Source of the DNA: Acidovorax sp. sif1233
GTDB lineage: Bacteria > Pseudomonadota > Gammaproteobacteria > Burkholderiales > Burkholderiaceae_C
Length of the DNA stretch: 64,000 nucleotides
NCBI RefSeq assembly: GCF_019218755.1
Contig: NZ_JAHUWZ010000003.1
Span: forward strand, 434,001-498,000
Direction of reading: 5' to 3'
In this document: positions 42,406 through 51,965 of the stretch, piece after piece
How positions within the stretch are numbered: position 1 is the stretch's first letter
How the letters are laid out: each line of letters starts with the position of its first letter
Notes under the pieces: model-generated
The model's database searches: none
What the model was told of the DNA's origin: nothing
Seen by the model: the letters and a program-made list of their open reading frames with translations, nothing else
Made by a program: the position numbers and the translations under genes

Positions 42406-43599
42406 ATGCGAAACGAAAACTCTCCCGACATGACTGCTGCATTGCTCTTACGGCGGACGGCCCTGCTCACGGGGCTGGGTTTCCTCGCACCCACGGCGTT
42501 CCGGGGCGCCAACGGACAGGCACGTCCCTCCGCGGGCCTGGCCAGCGGCGGCCAGTGGCCCGCATGGGACCGCTTCAAGGGGCAATTCGTCAGCGACGAA
42601 GGCCGTGTGATCTCCGACGATGGCGAAGGCGGGCGTACCTACTCCGAAGGCCAGGCATACGGGATTTTCTTTGCCCTGGTGGCCAATGACCGCAAGGGGT
42701 TCGATGTCCTCCTGCGCTGGACTGAAAACAACCTGAGCGGCGGCGACCTCGGCGCCCGCTTGCCCGCGTGGCTATGGGGCCGCCGGCCTGACGGTACCTG
42801 GGGCATCCTCGACAGCAACGCCGCATCGGACGCGGACCTCTGGATTGCCTATGCCTTGGGTGAGGCGGCCCGCTTGTGGCAAGTGCCGCGCTACCACGCA
42901 CTGGGAGCCCGGCTGGCCGCACGCATCATTGCCGAAGAAACAGCCGACCTGCCAGGCCTGGGCCTGTGCCTGCTGCCCGCGCCACGCGGCTTTGTGGAAG
43001 CCGGCGACCGATGGAAGCTCAACCCCAGCTACCTGCCTTTGCAGGCAATGCAACGGCTCGGCGCGCTGTACCCGCAGACCGCCTGGAAGCAGCTGGTACA
43101 AAGCTCCGAGAAGGTCATCGTGGGCGCATCCCCCCAAGGCTATGCCCCGGACTGGGCCATCTACGACGCGCGGCAGGGCTTTCTCATCGACGAAAAGGGC
43201 AAGGAAAAAGGCCAGGGCACCTACAACGCGATCCGCGTCTACCTGTGGGCCGGCATGCTGCACCCGGCCGCCAGCGGCCGCAAGGCGCTGCTGTCGGCAC
43301 TGGCCCCCATGGCCCGCTACGTGCGGGAACAGGGGCACCCCCCCGAATCCATCGATGTACGGAGTGGACAAGCATCCGGGGCAGGCCCGTCGGGCTTCTC
43401 TGCCGCGATGCTGCCCTTCCTGCAGGCGCAAGGAGACAGCGCCGCGCTGCAAGCGCAACGCAACCGCCTGGCAGCAAGCCCCGTGCGCACCACGGCCTAC
43501 TATGAACAGACCCTCTCACTCTTCGGGCTGGGGTGGATGGAGGGCTGGTACCGGTTTTCGCCCGGGGGCCAGCTCCTGCCCAGGCGGCCCAGGCCCTGA
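42406..43599 (+). CDS. bcsZ: Glycoside hydrolase family 8 endoglucanase (BcsZ-like), orphan
   Basis: A 397-residue exported endo-beta-1,4-glucanase-like protein. A Tat-like segment (LLLRRTALLTGLGFLAPTAF) follows the start. GH8 landmarks: RTYSEGQAYGIFFALVANDR with the acid Glu, then ILDSNAASDADLWIAYALGE with the second acidic residue, YAPDWAIYDARQGF, and YNAIRVYLWAGML. BcsZ normally sits inside a cellulose synthase operon; no bcsA, bcsB or bcsC is in the window, so it may act on cellulose made from another locus or trim a different glucan. An in-frame ATG at 42430 just before the Arg pair is an alternative start. Confidence 0.88.
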   Translation: MRNENSPDMTAALLLRRTALLTGLGFLAPTAFRGANGQARPSAGLASGGQWPAWDRFKGQFVSDEGRVISDDGEGGRTYSEGQAYGIFFALVANDRKGFDVLLRWTENNLSGGDLGARLPAWLWGRRPDGTWGILDSNAASDADLWIAYALGEAARLWQVPRYHALGARLAARIIAEETADLPGLGLCLLPAPRGFVEAGDRWKLNPSYLPLQAMQRLGALYPQTAWKQLVQSSEKVIVGASPQGYAPDWAIYDARQGFLIDEKGKEKGQGTYNAIRVYLWAGMLHPAASGRKALLSALAPMARYVREQGHPPESIDVRSGQASGAGPSGFSAAMLPFLQAQGDSAALQAQRNRLAASPVRTTAYYEQTLSLFGLGWMEGWYRFSPGGQLLPRRPRP

Positions 43600-43668
43600 C
43601 GATCCCGCGGCAGCCCCACCGCCCTCCATCCCACGACGCCCCCTTCCACCGCCCTTCGAAATTCATCC

Positions 43669-44901
43669 ATGAACCCTAACGCCCACACGCTCTGGCGCGC
43701 TCCCCAATGGGCCCTGGCCGTCCTCCTCGCCGTGCTGGGCATGCTGGGGCCTTTCTCCATCGACACCTACATCCCCGCGTTCACCGGCATTGCGCAGGCA
43801 CTGGGCGCCACCCCCGTGGAGATGCAGCAGACCCTGTCGGCCTATCTCTTCGGTTTTGCGTTCATGAACCTCTTCCATGGCGCACTGGCGGACAGCTTTG
43901 GCCGGCGCCCCGTGGTGCTGTGCGGCATCGCGATGTTCACGCTGGCCTCCGCGGGCTGCGCGCTGTCGCAAAGCATCGGCCAGCTCATTGCATTCAGGGC
44001 GCTGCAAGGGCTATCGACGGGCGCCGGCATCGTGGTGTCGCGCGCGGTCATCCGCGACATGTTCCCCCCGGCACGCGCGCAGCAGGTGATGAGCCAGGTG
44101 ACGATCTACTTTGGCGTGGCCCCGGCCATCGCCCCCATCGTGGGCGGCTGGCTGTTCGTGCACACGGGCTGGCACAGCATCTTCTGGTTCCTGACGCTGG
44201 TCGGCGTGGTCCTGTGGATCGCCAACTTCCGCCTGCTGCCCGAAACCCTGCAGCCCGAGCTGCGCCAGCCCTTCAACGTGCCCCACCTGATGCGCGGCTA
44301 CTGGCAGCTGGGGTCCAGCCCACGCTTCGTGCTGCTGGCGCTGGCCAGCGGCGTGCCCTTCAACGGCATGTTCCTGTATGTGCTGGCGGCGCCGGCCTTC
44401 CTGGGCGAGCACCTGGCGCTGGCGCCCACGCAGTTCTTCTGGTTCTTCGTCCTCACCATCTCCGGCATCATGGGCGGCGCCTGGCTCAGCGGCCGCCTGG
44501 CCGGCAAGATCGCGCCGAAGCGGCAGATACGCCATGGCTTCGTGATCATGTTCACCGTGGCCATCCTCAACCTGGGGGCCAATCTGCTGTTCCCGGTGCA
44601 TGCGGCGTGGGCACTCGCGCCGATCGCGGTCTTCGCGTTTGGCTGGGCCCTGATGGTGCCCGTGGTCACCTTGCTGGTGCTGGACCTTCACCCCGAGCGC
44701 CGCGGCATGGCCTCGTCCATGCAGGCGTTTGTAGGCTCCACCGCCAATGGCCTGGTGGCAGGGGTCGTGGTGCCGCTGGTGATGCATTCCACCGTCTTGC
44801 TGGCACTGGCCTCGCTGTTGATGATGTGCGTGGGCATGGCCGCATGGATCTACCTGCACCATCGCTGGCCCGATATTGGACGGACCGCCACGCCAGGCTG
44901 A
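43669..44901 (+). CDS. Bcr/CflA-family MFS drug efflux transporter
   Basis: A 410-residue, 12-helix major facilitator. The first helix GMLGPFSIDTYIPAFTGIAQ carries the Bcr/CflA signature (D-T-Y-x-P-x-F), the loop 2-3 motif is HGALADSFGRRPVVL, and RALQGLSTGAGIVVSRAVIR follows in helix 4 with motif C-like GVAPAIAPIVGG in helix 5. Exports drugs such as bicyclomycin or sulfonamides, or a metabolite, using the proton gradient. Stands alone, 69 bases after the cellulase. Confidence 0.93.
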   Translation: MNPNAHTLWRAPQWALAVLLAVLGMLGPFSIDTYIPAFTGIAQALGATPVEMQQTLSAYLFGFAFMNLFHGALADSFGRRPVVLCGIAMFTLASAGCALSQSIGQLIAFRALQGLSTGAGIVVSRAVIRDMFPPARAQQVMSQVTIYFGVAPAIAPIVGGWLFVHTGWHSIFWFLTLVGVVLWIANFRLLPETLQPELRQPFNVPHLMRGYWQLGSSPRFVLLALASGVPFNGMFLYVLAAPAFLGEHLALAPTQFFWFFVLTISGIMGGAWLSGRLAGKIAPKRQIRHGFVIMFTVAILNLGANLLFPVHAAWALAPIAVFAFGWALMVPVVTLLVLDLHPERRGMASSMQAFVGSTANGLVAGVVVPLVMHSTVLLALASLLMMCVGMAAWIYLHHRWPDIGRTATPG

Positions 44902-45015
44902 CCCGCCTGTTTGTGGAACCCCACGCATGCTGCAACAATGGGGCGAAATTTCATTCTCGACAGAACCCGTGTGCTCGCGCAGCGGACGAGGAGGCTCAGG
45001 CACTGGAGGACGACC

Positions 45016-46146
45016 ATGCAGCTGCTGAAACTGGTTGAATCCAAGGTACGGGTGGGCGTGCCGCTGCCTTGGAATGTGCGCAACCAGGACTGCACCCTGC
45101 TGCTCGCCCGTGGGCACGTGATCCGCAACGACAGCCAGCTGGAAGCGCTGCTCGAGCGCGGCATGTTTGTCGATATCGAAGAATTCAAGGCGGTGCAGGC
45201 GCTGGCGGCCCCTGCGGCAAAACCACCGGAAAGCATTTATACCCGCTGGGCGCTGGCCATTGACGCACTGGAATCGGCGCTGCCGCACCTGGGTGAAACC
45301 TCCGACAGCCTGGATGCGATCCAAGCGCTGGCGGACGAGATACTGGAGCTTGCCGACGCGGACCCCGACATCGGCCTGTTCATGGCCGTGCGGCAGGACC
45401 ATGCAAAGCATCTGCGCTACGGATACAGCCATGCGGTCTACACAGCGCTGCTGGGCATATTGATGGCGCGGCAGCTCGGCTGGGCCGCCGTGCGCATCCG
45501 GCAGATCGCACTGGCGGCGCTGACGATGAACGCCAGCATCGCCGAGCTGCAGGGCCAGATGGCCGCGCAGGACTATCCGGCCCTGGACCGGCAACGCACC
45601 CAGATCCGCGCACACCCTGCCCTGAGTGCCGCGCTGCTGGAGAAAGCCGGCGTTACCGACGCCGAATGGATCGCCGCGGTGATGCAACACCACGAGCAGC
45701 CGGATGGCAGCGGCTATCCACACGGCATCTCATCGGTGAGCGACACTGCGCAGGTATTGCGCATGGCGGACCTGTTCATGGCACGCATCAGCCCCCGGCA
45801 GCTGCGCCAGCCGCTCTCCATCCAGGACGCCGCCCGGCTGATGTTCAGGGATGACAAGGGGGGCCCCTTCTCCACGGCGACCATCAAGGTGCTGGGCATC
45901 TATCCACCTGGCGACTTCGTGAAACTCGCGTCCGGAGAAATGGGGGTCGTGATGCGGCGGGGGGCCGAAGCACGCACCCCGCTTGTGGCCGCCGTGACGG
46001 ACTCCCAAGGCAAGAGCGTGACCAGCACCCTGCAGCGCGACACGTCACAGGCCGCCTACGCCATCACGGGCCCGGCCACGGATCGCAGCCTGCTGGCCAG
46101 AGTGCCTCCCGAGCGGCTGTACGGCTACGCGGTGCACACGGGCTGA
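45016..46146 (+). CDS. HD-GYP-related signalling protein, degenerate HD
   Basis: A 376-residue cytosolic protein. An N-terminal PilZ-like/DUF3391-type part (LVESKVRVGVPLPWNVRNQD, GHVIRNDSQLEALLERGMFV) precedes an HD-GYP domain. The conserved His of HSxxV and the QHHEQPDGSGYP block are present, but the HDIGK core is replaced by LTMNASIAELQ, so metal binding and cyclic di-GMP hydrolysis are doubtful. Start at 45016 has GGAGGA eight bases upstream. It converges with a GGDEF gene 33 bases away, which fits a sensor or effector role in cyclic di-GMP signalling. Confidence 0.82.
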   Translation: MQLLKLVESKVRVGVPLPWNVRNQDCTLLLARGHVIRNDSQLEALLERGMFVDIEEFKAVQALAAPAAKPPESIYTRWALAIDALESALPHLGETSDSLDAIQALADEILELADADPDIGLFMAVRQDHAKHLRYGYSHAVYTALLGILMARQLGWAAVRIRQIALAALTMNASIAELQGQMAAQDYPALDRQRTQIRAHPALSAALLEKAGVTDAEWIAAVMQHHEQPDGSGYPHGISSVSDTAQVLRMADLFMARISPRQLRQPLSIQDAARLMFRDDKGGPFSTATIKVLGIYPPGDFVKLASGEMGVVMRRGAEARTPLVAAVTDSQGKSVTSTLQRDTSQAAYAITGPATDRSLLARVPPERLYGYAVHTG

Positions 46147-46179
46147 ATCCAGCCAGGGGCGGGCGTTTGCGCGGTGCGG

Positions 46180-47646
46180 CTAGCTGGCGTGCCGCCTGTC
46201 CAGGCCATTGTCCTGGTAGTAGCGGTTCTTTTCGGCATACATGGCCTGGTCGGCGCGGTTGATCGTCGCCTCCACCTGATCGCCGGATCGACACGACGCG
46301 ACCCCCATGGCCAGGCTGATCGGCTGCCCCGGATAGAACTGGTTGTTCAGGTCCAGCATCGAGAGGATGCGGTCCTGCAACGCAAAGGCACTGCGCTCAT
46401 CCATGCCCGGCAGCAACACGGTGAACTCGTCGCCGCCAATGCGCGCGGCGCATGCCGGCGGATCCACCGCCTTGGCCAGCACTTCACCCACCCTTCGCAG
46501 CATCGAATCGCCCGCGGCATGGCCTTGCTCATCGTTCACGGCCTTGAGCCCGTTCAGATCGATCGCAATGATGGACAAGGGCCAGGGCCCCTTGCGCGTG
46601 ACCCGGTTGAGCTCCTCGGCATAGAAGGCCCGGTTGCGAAGCTGGGTCAGCACGTCATGTTTGCCCAGGTACTCCAGGTAAGCCTCGGCCTTCTTGCGCG
46701 CGGTGATGTCCACCAGCGAGAGCAGCACCAGCCCCCAGTCCGCCAAATGGTCCGCCAGCACCGAGAACTGCATGTGGATGTGCACCGCGTCGCCCGACAG
46801 GGCGTAGTTGACGACTTCGCGCTGCTGAAAGGTCTTGCCCTCCCACAGATCCAGCAACTGGTCGGCGAAAGACTCGTGCATTTCCCCCCGGAACACCCGG
46901 CCGATGTTGTTGAGCAGCATCTCCTTGCTGGATGCTCCGAACATGCGCAAGGTCTGCTGGTTGACATCCACCACCCGGATCTCCTGCATGCAGCGCGTGA
47001 CGAACTCGGGATGCACCGTGATGAAGGTCTTGAAGTCGTCGATGCCTTGCGCGCGCACGCCATCGAGCAGGTTCTTCACGGCGCTGAAATCCTCCACCCA
47101 CAGGGAGACGGGCGAATGCTCGAACAGATCCCGGGCATATTGTTCGCTGCGCCGCAGCTGGCGCGCGCCCCGCATCTGGGCCGTGATGTCTTCCAGCGAG
47201 AGCAGGACGCGGCTCCAGTCGTCCTCATACCCTGGCAGGATGCGCGCGCGGATCTGCACATCGAGCCGCCGGCCGTCGAGCGCGTAGTTCACGGTCTGGT
47301 TCGAAAACTCCAGCTGCCCCGACCAAAGCGCCGCCAGCTCATGGGAGACCGCATCGTGCATGTCATCCCTGAAGACCTTGTCCAGATTCGCCTCGAGCAC
47401 CTGCTGGCTCGGGGCAGCGAACAGCTCCAGCGTGCGGCGGTTCACCTTCAGAACCTGGAGCGCGGCACTGCATTGCCGCACCCGTGCCGGGTCTTGCGCG
47501 AGGTGGGCACGGATATCCGTGACTCCGGTGGCGCGCCAGCCGTCCAGAATCTGCTTGAGTGCGCTGTAGTCCTCCAGCCAGAGGGACACAGGGGCCAGCT
47601 CGAACATGTGCTCAAAGTCCGCACCCGACGATAACGAAGACGACAC
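46180..47646 (-). CDS. Double PAS domain diguanylate cyclase
   Basis: A 488-residue cytosolic protein with two PAS units that resemble each other (FELAPVSLWLEDYSALKQIL near residue 15 and FEHSPVSLWVEDFSAVKNLL near residue 180), then a GGDEF domain with intact signature RIGGDEFTVLLPG near residue 405. The product-inhibition I-site RxxD is absent (ACAAR stands before IGGDEF). It should make cyclic di-GMP from two GTP in response to a signal sensed by PAS domains. No membrane segment. Converges on the HD-GYP-like gene. Confidence 0.93.
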   Translation of the reverse strand: MSSSLSSGADFEHMFELAPVSLWLEDYSALKQILDGWRATGVTDIRAHLAQDPARVRQCSAALQVLKVNRRTLELFAAPSQQVLEANLDKVFRDDMHDAVSHELAALWSGQLEFSNQTVNYALDGRRLDVQIRARILPGYEDDWSRVLLSLEDITAQMRGARQLRRSEQYARDLFEHSPVSLWVEDFSAVKNLLDGVRAQGIDDFKTFITVHPEFVTRCMQEIRVVDVNQQTLRMFGASSKEMLLNNIGRVFRGEMHESFADQLLDLWEGKTFQQREVVNYALSGDAVHIHMQFSVLADHLADWGLVLLSLVDITARKKAEAYLEYLGKHDVLTQLRNRAFYAEELNRVTRKGPWPLSIIAIDLNGLKAVNDEQGHAAGDSMLRRVGEVLAKAVDPPACAARIGGDEFTVLLPGMDERSAFALQDRILSMLDLNNQFYPGQPISLAMGVASCRSGDQVEATINRADQAMYAEKNRYYQDNGLDRRHAS

Positions 47647-47717
47647 TGCAGATTCCTCCCGGAGGGATTATTGTCGAGCCGCTCTCGATATTCTCGCGCC
47701 CGGCAGGTGGCGGCAAC

Positions 47718-47751
47718 AAAAAAAGGCTGGCACCTTGCGGTGCCAGCCTTT
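47718..47751 (-). terminator. Terminator of the DEAD-box helicase gene
   Basis: Stem AAAGGCTGGCACC (47722-47734) / GGTGCCAGCCTTT (47739-47751) with a four-base loop; on the minus strand a run of seven or eight T follows. It lies 34 bases after the helicase stop. Confidence 0.9.
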
Positions 47752-47784
47752 CAGGGCTCGCGTCGAAACGACGGGGCGGCCGAA

Positions 47785-49650
47785 TCAGCGCGCGGGGCGC
47801 GCAGGGCGCTTGCGCGCATCATGGGCCACGAAGGGCTTGCCGCCGCCACCGCCTGCGGGCTTGGCGAAGCCGGGCTTGCGGGGTGCGAAGTCGCCACGGG
47901 GCGCGCCAGCGTCGCCCCGGGGGGCAAAACCACCCCGGCCTGCATCACCGAAACCGGGCTTGCGGCCATAGCCGTCACCGTCACGGCGGGGAGCGAAGCC
48001 CCGGTCATCACGGGCACCAAAACCACCACCCTCGCCGCCACGGGCAGGGGCTGCACGCTGGCTGTCGCGGCCGGCGAATCCGCCGCCAAAGCCACCACCA
48101 AATCCGCCGCGGTCGTTGTTGCCGCGTGCGGGGCCCCCGAACTTGCGGTCACGGCTGTCGCGGTCGTAACCGCCACCGGGGCGGCCACGGCCACCAAAGT
48201 CACCACCGCGCGGTGCCTGGGGAGCACGTTGCGAAGGCTCCATGCCGGGAATCACATCGGCCTTGAACTGCTGGCGGCTGTACGACTCAATGTCGTAGAT
48301 CTTGCGGCGGTCGCGGAACTCGGCAAACGTGATGGCCAGGCCATCGCGGCCCGCACGGCCGGTGCGGCCGATGCGGTGGGTGTAGTCCTCGGCCTTCATG
48401 GGCAGGCCGAAGTTGAACACGTGGGTGATCGTGGGCACGTCGATGCCGCGCGCAGCCACATCGGTGGCCACCAGGATCTGCACCTGGCCGGCACGCAACG
48501 CCATCAAGCGGCGGTTGCGCAGGCCCTGGCTCAGCGCGCCGTGCAGCGCCACGGCCGAGAAGCCTTCCTGCTGCAGGTCGTTGGCCAAACCATCGCACTC
48601 CACCTGGGTGCTGGCGAAAACGATGGCCTGATTGATCGTGGTGTCGCGCAGCCAGTGGTCCAGCAGCTTGCGCTTGTGCTGGGCGTTGTCGGCCCAGTAC
48701 AGCATCTGCTTGATGTTGGCGTGCTTCTCTTGCGGAGAATCGATGGTCACCTTCTGCACCGACGAACCGCCGTCGTGCATCACGCGCATCGCCAGTTGCT
48801 GGATGCGCGGCGCGAACGTGGCGCTGAACATCATGGTCTGCTTGCGCTGGGCGGTCAGCTGGTTCAGTTCGGCCAGGTCGTCCGAGAAGCCCAGGTCCAG
48901 CATGCGGTCGGCTTCGTCGACGACCAGGAACTGCACCTTGTCGAGCTTGATCTGCATCGAGCGCTGCAGGTCCAGCAGGCGGCCGGGGGTGGCGACCACG
49001 AGGTCGGCGTTCTGCAGCTTGGCGATCTGCAACTGGTAGGGCATGCCGCCCACCACGTTGGCCACGCGCAGGCCACGGCAGTGCTTGACCAGGTCGATGG
49101 CGTCGTGCGCCACCTGCTGGGCCAGTTCACGCGTGGGGCACAGGATCAGGGCGCCCGGGGTGGCGGCCTTGAAGTTGCGCGAGCTGGTGGGGTCCTTGCG
49201 CTTGGCACGCTTGGGAGCGGGTTCGCCACGCGCAGCGGCTTCGGCCACGGCGCGCTCGAAAGCGGCGCGTTCCTCGGCTTCGGCGGCGGCTTGCTGGTTG
49301 ATCAGCGTGTGCAGCACGGGCAGCAGGAAGGCGGCGGTCTTGCCGGAGCCGGTCTGGCTCGAGACCATCAGGTCGATGAACTTGGTGGAGTCGTTGCCAC
49401 CGCCCATGGCCAGGGGAATGGCCTTGAGCTGCACGCTGGTGGGCTGGGTGTAGCCTAGGTCAGCCACGGCTTGCACCAGTTCGGGCGCCAGGCCCAGTTC
49501 GACGAAGCCATTGGGTTCGGCGGTGACGGCGGCATCGCCTTCAGCGGCGGCCACCACGGCGTCCAGGGGGGAAGGCTGCACGGAAAGGTCGGCAGCAAAG
49601 GAAGTTTCTGCAGGCGCGAATTCGCCCTGCACCAAGGAGGTGTCGGTCAT
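47785..49650 (-). CDS. DEAD-box RNA helicase with RGG-type tail
   Basis: A 621-residue RhlE-type helicase. Q motif (FVELGLAPELVQAVADLGYT then QPTSVQLKAIP), motif I SSQTGSGKTAAF, motif Ia PTRELAQQV, DEAD box VVDEADRMLDLGF, SAT motif MFSATFAP, and motifs IV-VI (ILVATDVAARGIDVPTITHV; YTHRIGRTGRAGRDG). The last 150 residues are Gly/Arg/Phe-rich (GGFGGGFGGGFAGRD and APRGDFAPRKPGF), an RNA-binding disordered tail. About 40 residues rich in Ala/Glu/Lys are inserted after motif I, before PTREL. It unwinds RNA in ribosome assembly or decay, likely important in the cold. Confidence 0.93.
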   Translation of the reverse strand: MTDTSLVQGEFAPAETSFAADLSVQPSPLDAVVAAAEGDAAVTAEPNGFVELGLAPELVQAVADLGYTQPTSVQLKAIPLAMGGGNDSTKFIDLMVSSQTGSGKTAAFLLPVLHTLINQQAAAEAEERAAFERAVAEAAARGEPAPKRAKRKDPTSSRNFKAATPGALILCPTRELAQQVAHDAIDLVKHCRGLRVANVVGGMPYQLQIAKLQNADLVVATPGRLLDLQRSMQIKLDKVQFLVVDEADRMLDLGFSDDLAELNQLTAQRKQTMMFSATFAPRIQQLAMRVMHDGGSSVQKVTIDSPQEKHANIKQMLYWADNAQHKRKLLDHWLRDTTINQAIVFASTQVECDGLANDLQQEGFSAVALHGALSQGLRNRRLMALRAGQVQILVATDVAARGIDVPTITHVFNFGLPMKAEDYTHRIGRTGRAGRDGLAITFAEFRDRRKIYDIESYSRQQFKADVIPGMEPSQRAPQAPRGGDFGGRGRPGGGYDRDSRDRKFGGPARGNNDRGGFGGGFGGGFAGRDSQRAAPARGGEGGGFGARDDRGFAPRRDGDGYGRKPGFGDAGRGGFAPRGDAGAPRGDFAPRKPGFAKPAGGGGGKPFVAHDARKRPARPAR

Positions 49651-49867
49651 GATTTTTCTCTCACGAAGACGATCGCAGGCGCAGCCTGCGAGTGGCTTCG
49701 TCAATGGTTAAAAAACATCAACCATCAAACGAAACCTGCATTGCTCTGGGCGGATGCTGGTGGGCGTTGTTCGCTAGTCCTGCACTGCACGAAGCAGTCG
49801 GCTGGCAAGCCCGGTGTGTGAGGGGAGATGCACAATCTGCGAGAAACTGTTTCCTGCGCAGCCGCTG

Positions 49868-49897
49868 ATTATGGCATGAATAGGGGTTTCCCCGCAA
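49868..49897 (-). promoter_or_regulatory. Candidate promoter giving the helicase gene a long leader
   Basis: On the minus strand, TTGCGG (49897-49892) and CATAAT (49873-49868) with an 18-base spacer. A start near 49860 would give a leader of about 210 bases before the helicase ATG at 49650. The whole 347-base gap between the helicase gene and orn holds no gene that I can see. Long leaders are known for cold-induced DEAD-box helicase genes. Confidence 0.4.
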
Positions 49898-49997
49898 GCC
49901 CCTTCACCTTGCAGCACGCTTCATGCCTCAGCGCGGCCACGGTCTCGAAGGGATCGCAAGCCGGTCTCGCACAGGTGCAGCCCGGCCGCGCAGCAGA

Positions 49998-50576
49998 TCA
50001 CACCGACAGCAGATGCCTGCGGTAGTGCGCCAACTCGTCGATGGACTCATGCACGTCGGCCAGGGCCGTGTGCTTCTGGGCCTTCTTGAAGCTCGTGTAG
50101 GCCTCGGGTTTCCAGCGCTTGGCCAGCTCCTTGAGGGTGCTCACGTCCACATTGCGGTAGTGAAAGAACCGCTCCAGCTTGGGCATGTAGCGCACCAGAA
50201 AGCGCCGGTCCTGCCCGATGCTGTTGCCGCACATGGGTGCCGTGCCCTTGGGAACATACTGGCTCAGGAAGGCAATGATCTGCTGCTCGGCCTGCGCTTC
50301 GGTCACGCTGGAGGCCTTGACCTTGTCGATCAGGCCGCTGCGGCCATGGGTGCCCTTGTTCCAGGCATCCATCTTGTTGAGGAGTTCGTCAGGCTGGTGG
50401 ATCGCAAACACCGGGCCTTCGATGCGCGGCTCCAGGCTGGGGCCGGTCACGATGACGGCGATTTCGAGCAGACGGTCGGTATCGGGCTCCAGGCCGGTCA
50501 TTTCGCAGTCGAGCCAGACGAGGTTCTGGTCGGACTTGGCAAGCGCGTGGGGAGTGGGATGGTTGGCTTCTGGCAT
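49998..50576 (-). CDS. orn: Oligoribonuclease
   Basis: A 192-residue DEDDh exonuclease that degrades RNA of two to five nucleotides, including pGpG from cyclic di-GMP turnover. The acidic motifs are intact: [20 protein letters not shown] (Asp, Glu), [17 protein letters not shown] (Asp) and [18 protein letters not shown] (His, Asp). The size fits the family (about 180-200). An ATG three codons upstream (50585) is possible. Divergent from the M48 peptidase gene. Confidence 0.97.
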   Translation of the reverse strand: MPEANHPTPHALAKSDQNLVWLDCEMTGLEPDTDRLLEIAVIVTGPSLEPRIEGPVFAIHQPDELLNKMDAWNKGTHGRSGLIDKVKASSVTEAQAEQQIIAFLSQYVPKGTAPMCGNSIGQDRRFLVRYMPKLERFFHYRNVDVSTLKELAKRWKPEAYTSFKKAQKHTALADVHESIDELAHYRRHLLSV

Positions 50577-50654
50577 GGCGCGCATTGTCGCCGATGGCCC
50601 GCAGCCCTTGAACCACAGTCCCAGGGGCTTCCCCATTAAACTCCCCCCACCACC

Positions 50655-51965
50655 ATGCCCACCTCCTCCGACGCCCTCTCTCCTTCCTCGGTGCTGACGT
50701 TCGCCTTCGCGGCGGCACTCCTGCTGGGCCTGGCCCTCAAGCTCTGGCTGGCCACGCGCCAGATGCGGCACGTGGCCCGCCACCGTGGCGCGGTGCCGGC
50801 GCCGTTTGCCGAGCGCATTGCGCTGGCAGCCCACCAGAAGGCCGCCGACTACACCATCGCCAAGGGGCGCCTGGGCCTGCTGGAGATGGCGCTGGGCGCC
50901 GCCGTGCTGCTGGGATGGACGCTGCTGGGCGGCCTGGACGCCCTGAATCAGCTCCTGCTGGACGCACTCGGAGGCGGCATGTGGCAGCAGTTGGCGCTGC
51001 TGGCGGCGTTTGCGGCGATCAGCGGGCTGATCGACCTGCCCCTGTCGCTGTACCAGACCTTCGTGGTGGAGGAGCGCTTCGGTTTCAACAAGATGACCTG
51101 GCGCCTGTGGCTTGCAGATGCCGCCAAGGGCTTGCTGGTCGGTGCGGCCATCGGCCTTCCGATCGCCGCGCTGATCCTGTGGATCATGGGCGCTGCCGGC
51201 CCGCTGTGGTGGCTGTGGGCCTGGTGCTTCTGGATGGGGTTCAACCTGCTACTGATGGTGGTCTACCCCACCTTCATCGCACCGCTGTTCAACAAATTCC
51301 AGCCGCTCGAGGACGAATCCCTCAAGGCCCGCGTGACGGCCCTCATGCAGCGCTGCGGCTTCTCGGCCAAGGGGCTGTTCGTGATGGACGGCAGCCGCCG
51401 CAGCGCCCACGCCAACGCCTACTTCACGGGCTTTGGAGCCGCCAAGCGCGTGGTGTTCTACGACACGCTGCTGCGCCAGCTGTCGCCGGGCGAGGTGGAG
51501 GCGGTGCTGGCCCATGAGCTCGGGCACTTCCGGCATCGCCACATCATCCAGCGCATCGTGGCCATGTTCGCGCTGAGCCTGGCCGGATTCGCGTTGCTCG
51601 GCTGGCTCTCCACCCAGGTTTGGTTCTACACAGGCCTGGGAGTGCGCCCCAACATCTCCTTCGACCCGGCAATGGCCGCCGCGCCGAACGACGCGCTGGC
51701 GTTGCTGCTGTTCATGCTGGTGGTGCCGGTGTTCACATTCTTCATCTCGCCCGTGTTCTCCCGGCAATCGCGCCGCCACGAGTTCCAGGCCGATGCCTAT
51801 GCCGTTGCCCAGGCCAGTGGCGCCGACCTCTCTTCGGCCCTGCTCAAGCTCTACGAAGACAATGCCTCCACGCTCACCCCCGACCCGGTGTACGTGAAGT
51901 TCTACTACTCGCACCCACCCGCCACCGAGCGGCTGGCGCGCATGCACACCCCCGCCCACCCATGA
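50655..51965 (+). CDS. M48-family (Ste24/CAAX protease-like) membrane zinc metallopeptidase
   Basis: A 436-residue integral membrane protein with an N-terminal CAAX-prenyl-protease-like domain ([20 protein letters not shown]) and an M48 peptidase domain. The zinc site is [15 protein letters not shown] near residue 285, and the third ligand Glu is in [13 protein letters not shown] near residue 378. At least six hydrophobic segments. Substrates are unknown in bacteria; membrane protein quality control is the likely task. Its TGA overlaps the ATG of the next gene (ATGA). Confidence 0.93.
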   Translation: MPTSSDALSPSSVLTFAFAAALLLGLALKLWLATRQMRHVARHRGAVPAPFAERIALAAHQKAADYTIAKGRLGLLEMALGAAVLLGWTLLGGLDALNQLLLDALGGGMWQQLALLAAFAAISGLIDLPLSLYQTFVVEERFGFNKMTWRLWLADAAKGLLVGAAIGLPIAALILWIMGAAGPLWWLWAWCFWMGFNLLLMVVYPTFIAPLFNKFQPLEDESLKARVTALMQRCGFSAKGLFVMDGSRRSAHANAYFTGFGAAKRVVFYDTLLRQLSPGEVEAVLAHELGHFRHRHIIQRIVAMFALSLAGFALLGWLSTQVWFYTGLGVRPNISFDPAMAAAPNDALALLLFMLVVPVFTFFISPVFSRQSRRHEFQADAYAVAQASGADLSSALLKLYEDNASTLTPDPVYVKFYYSHPPATERLARMHTPAHP

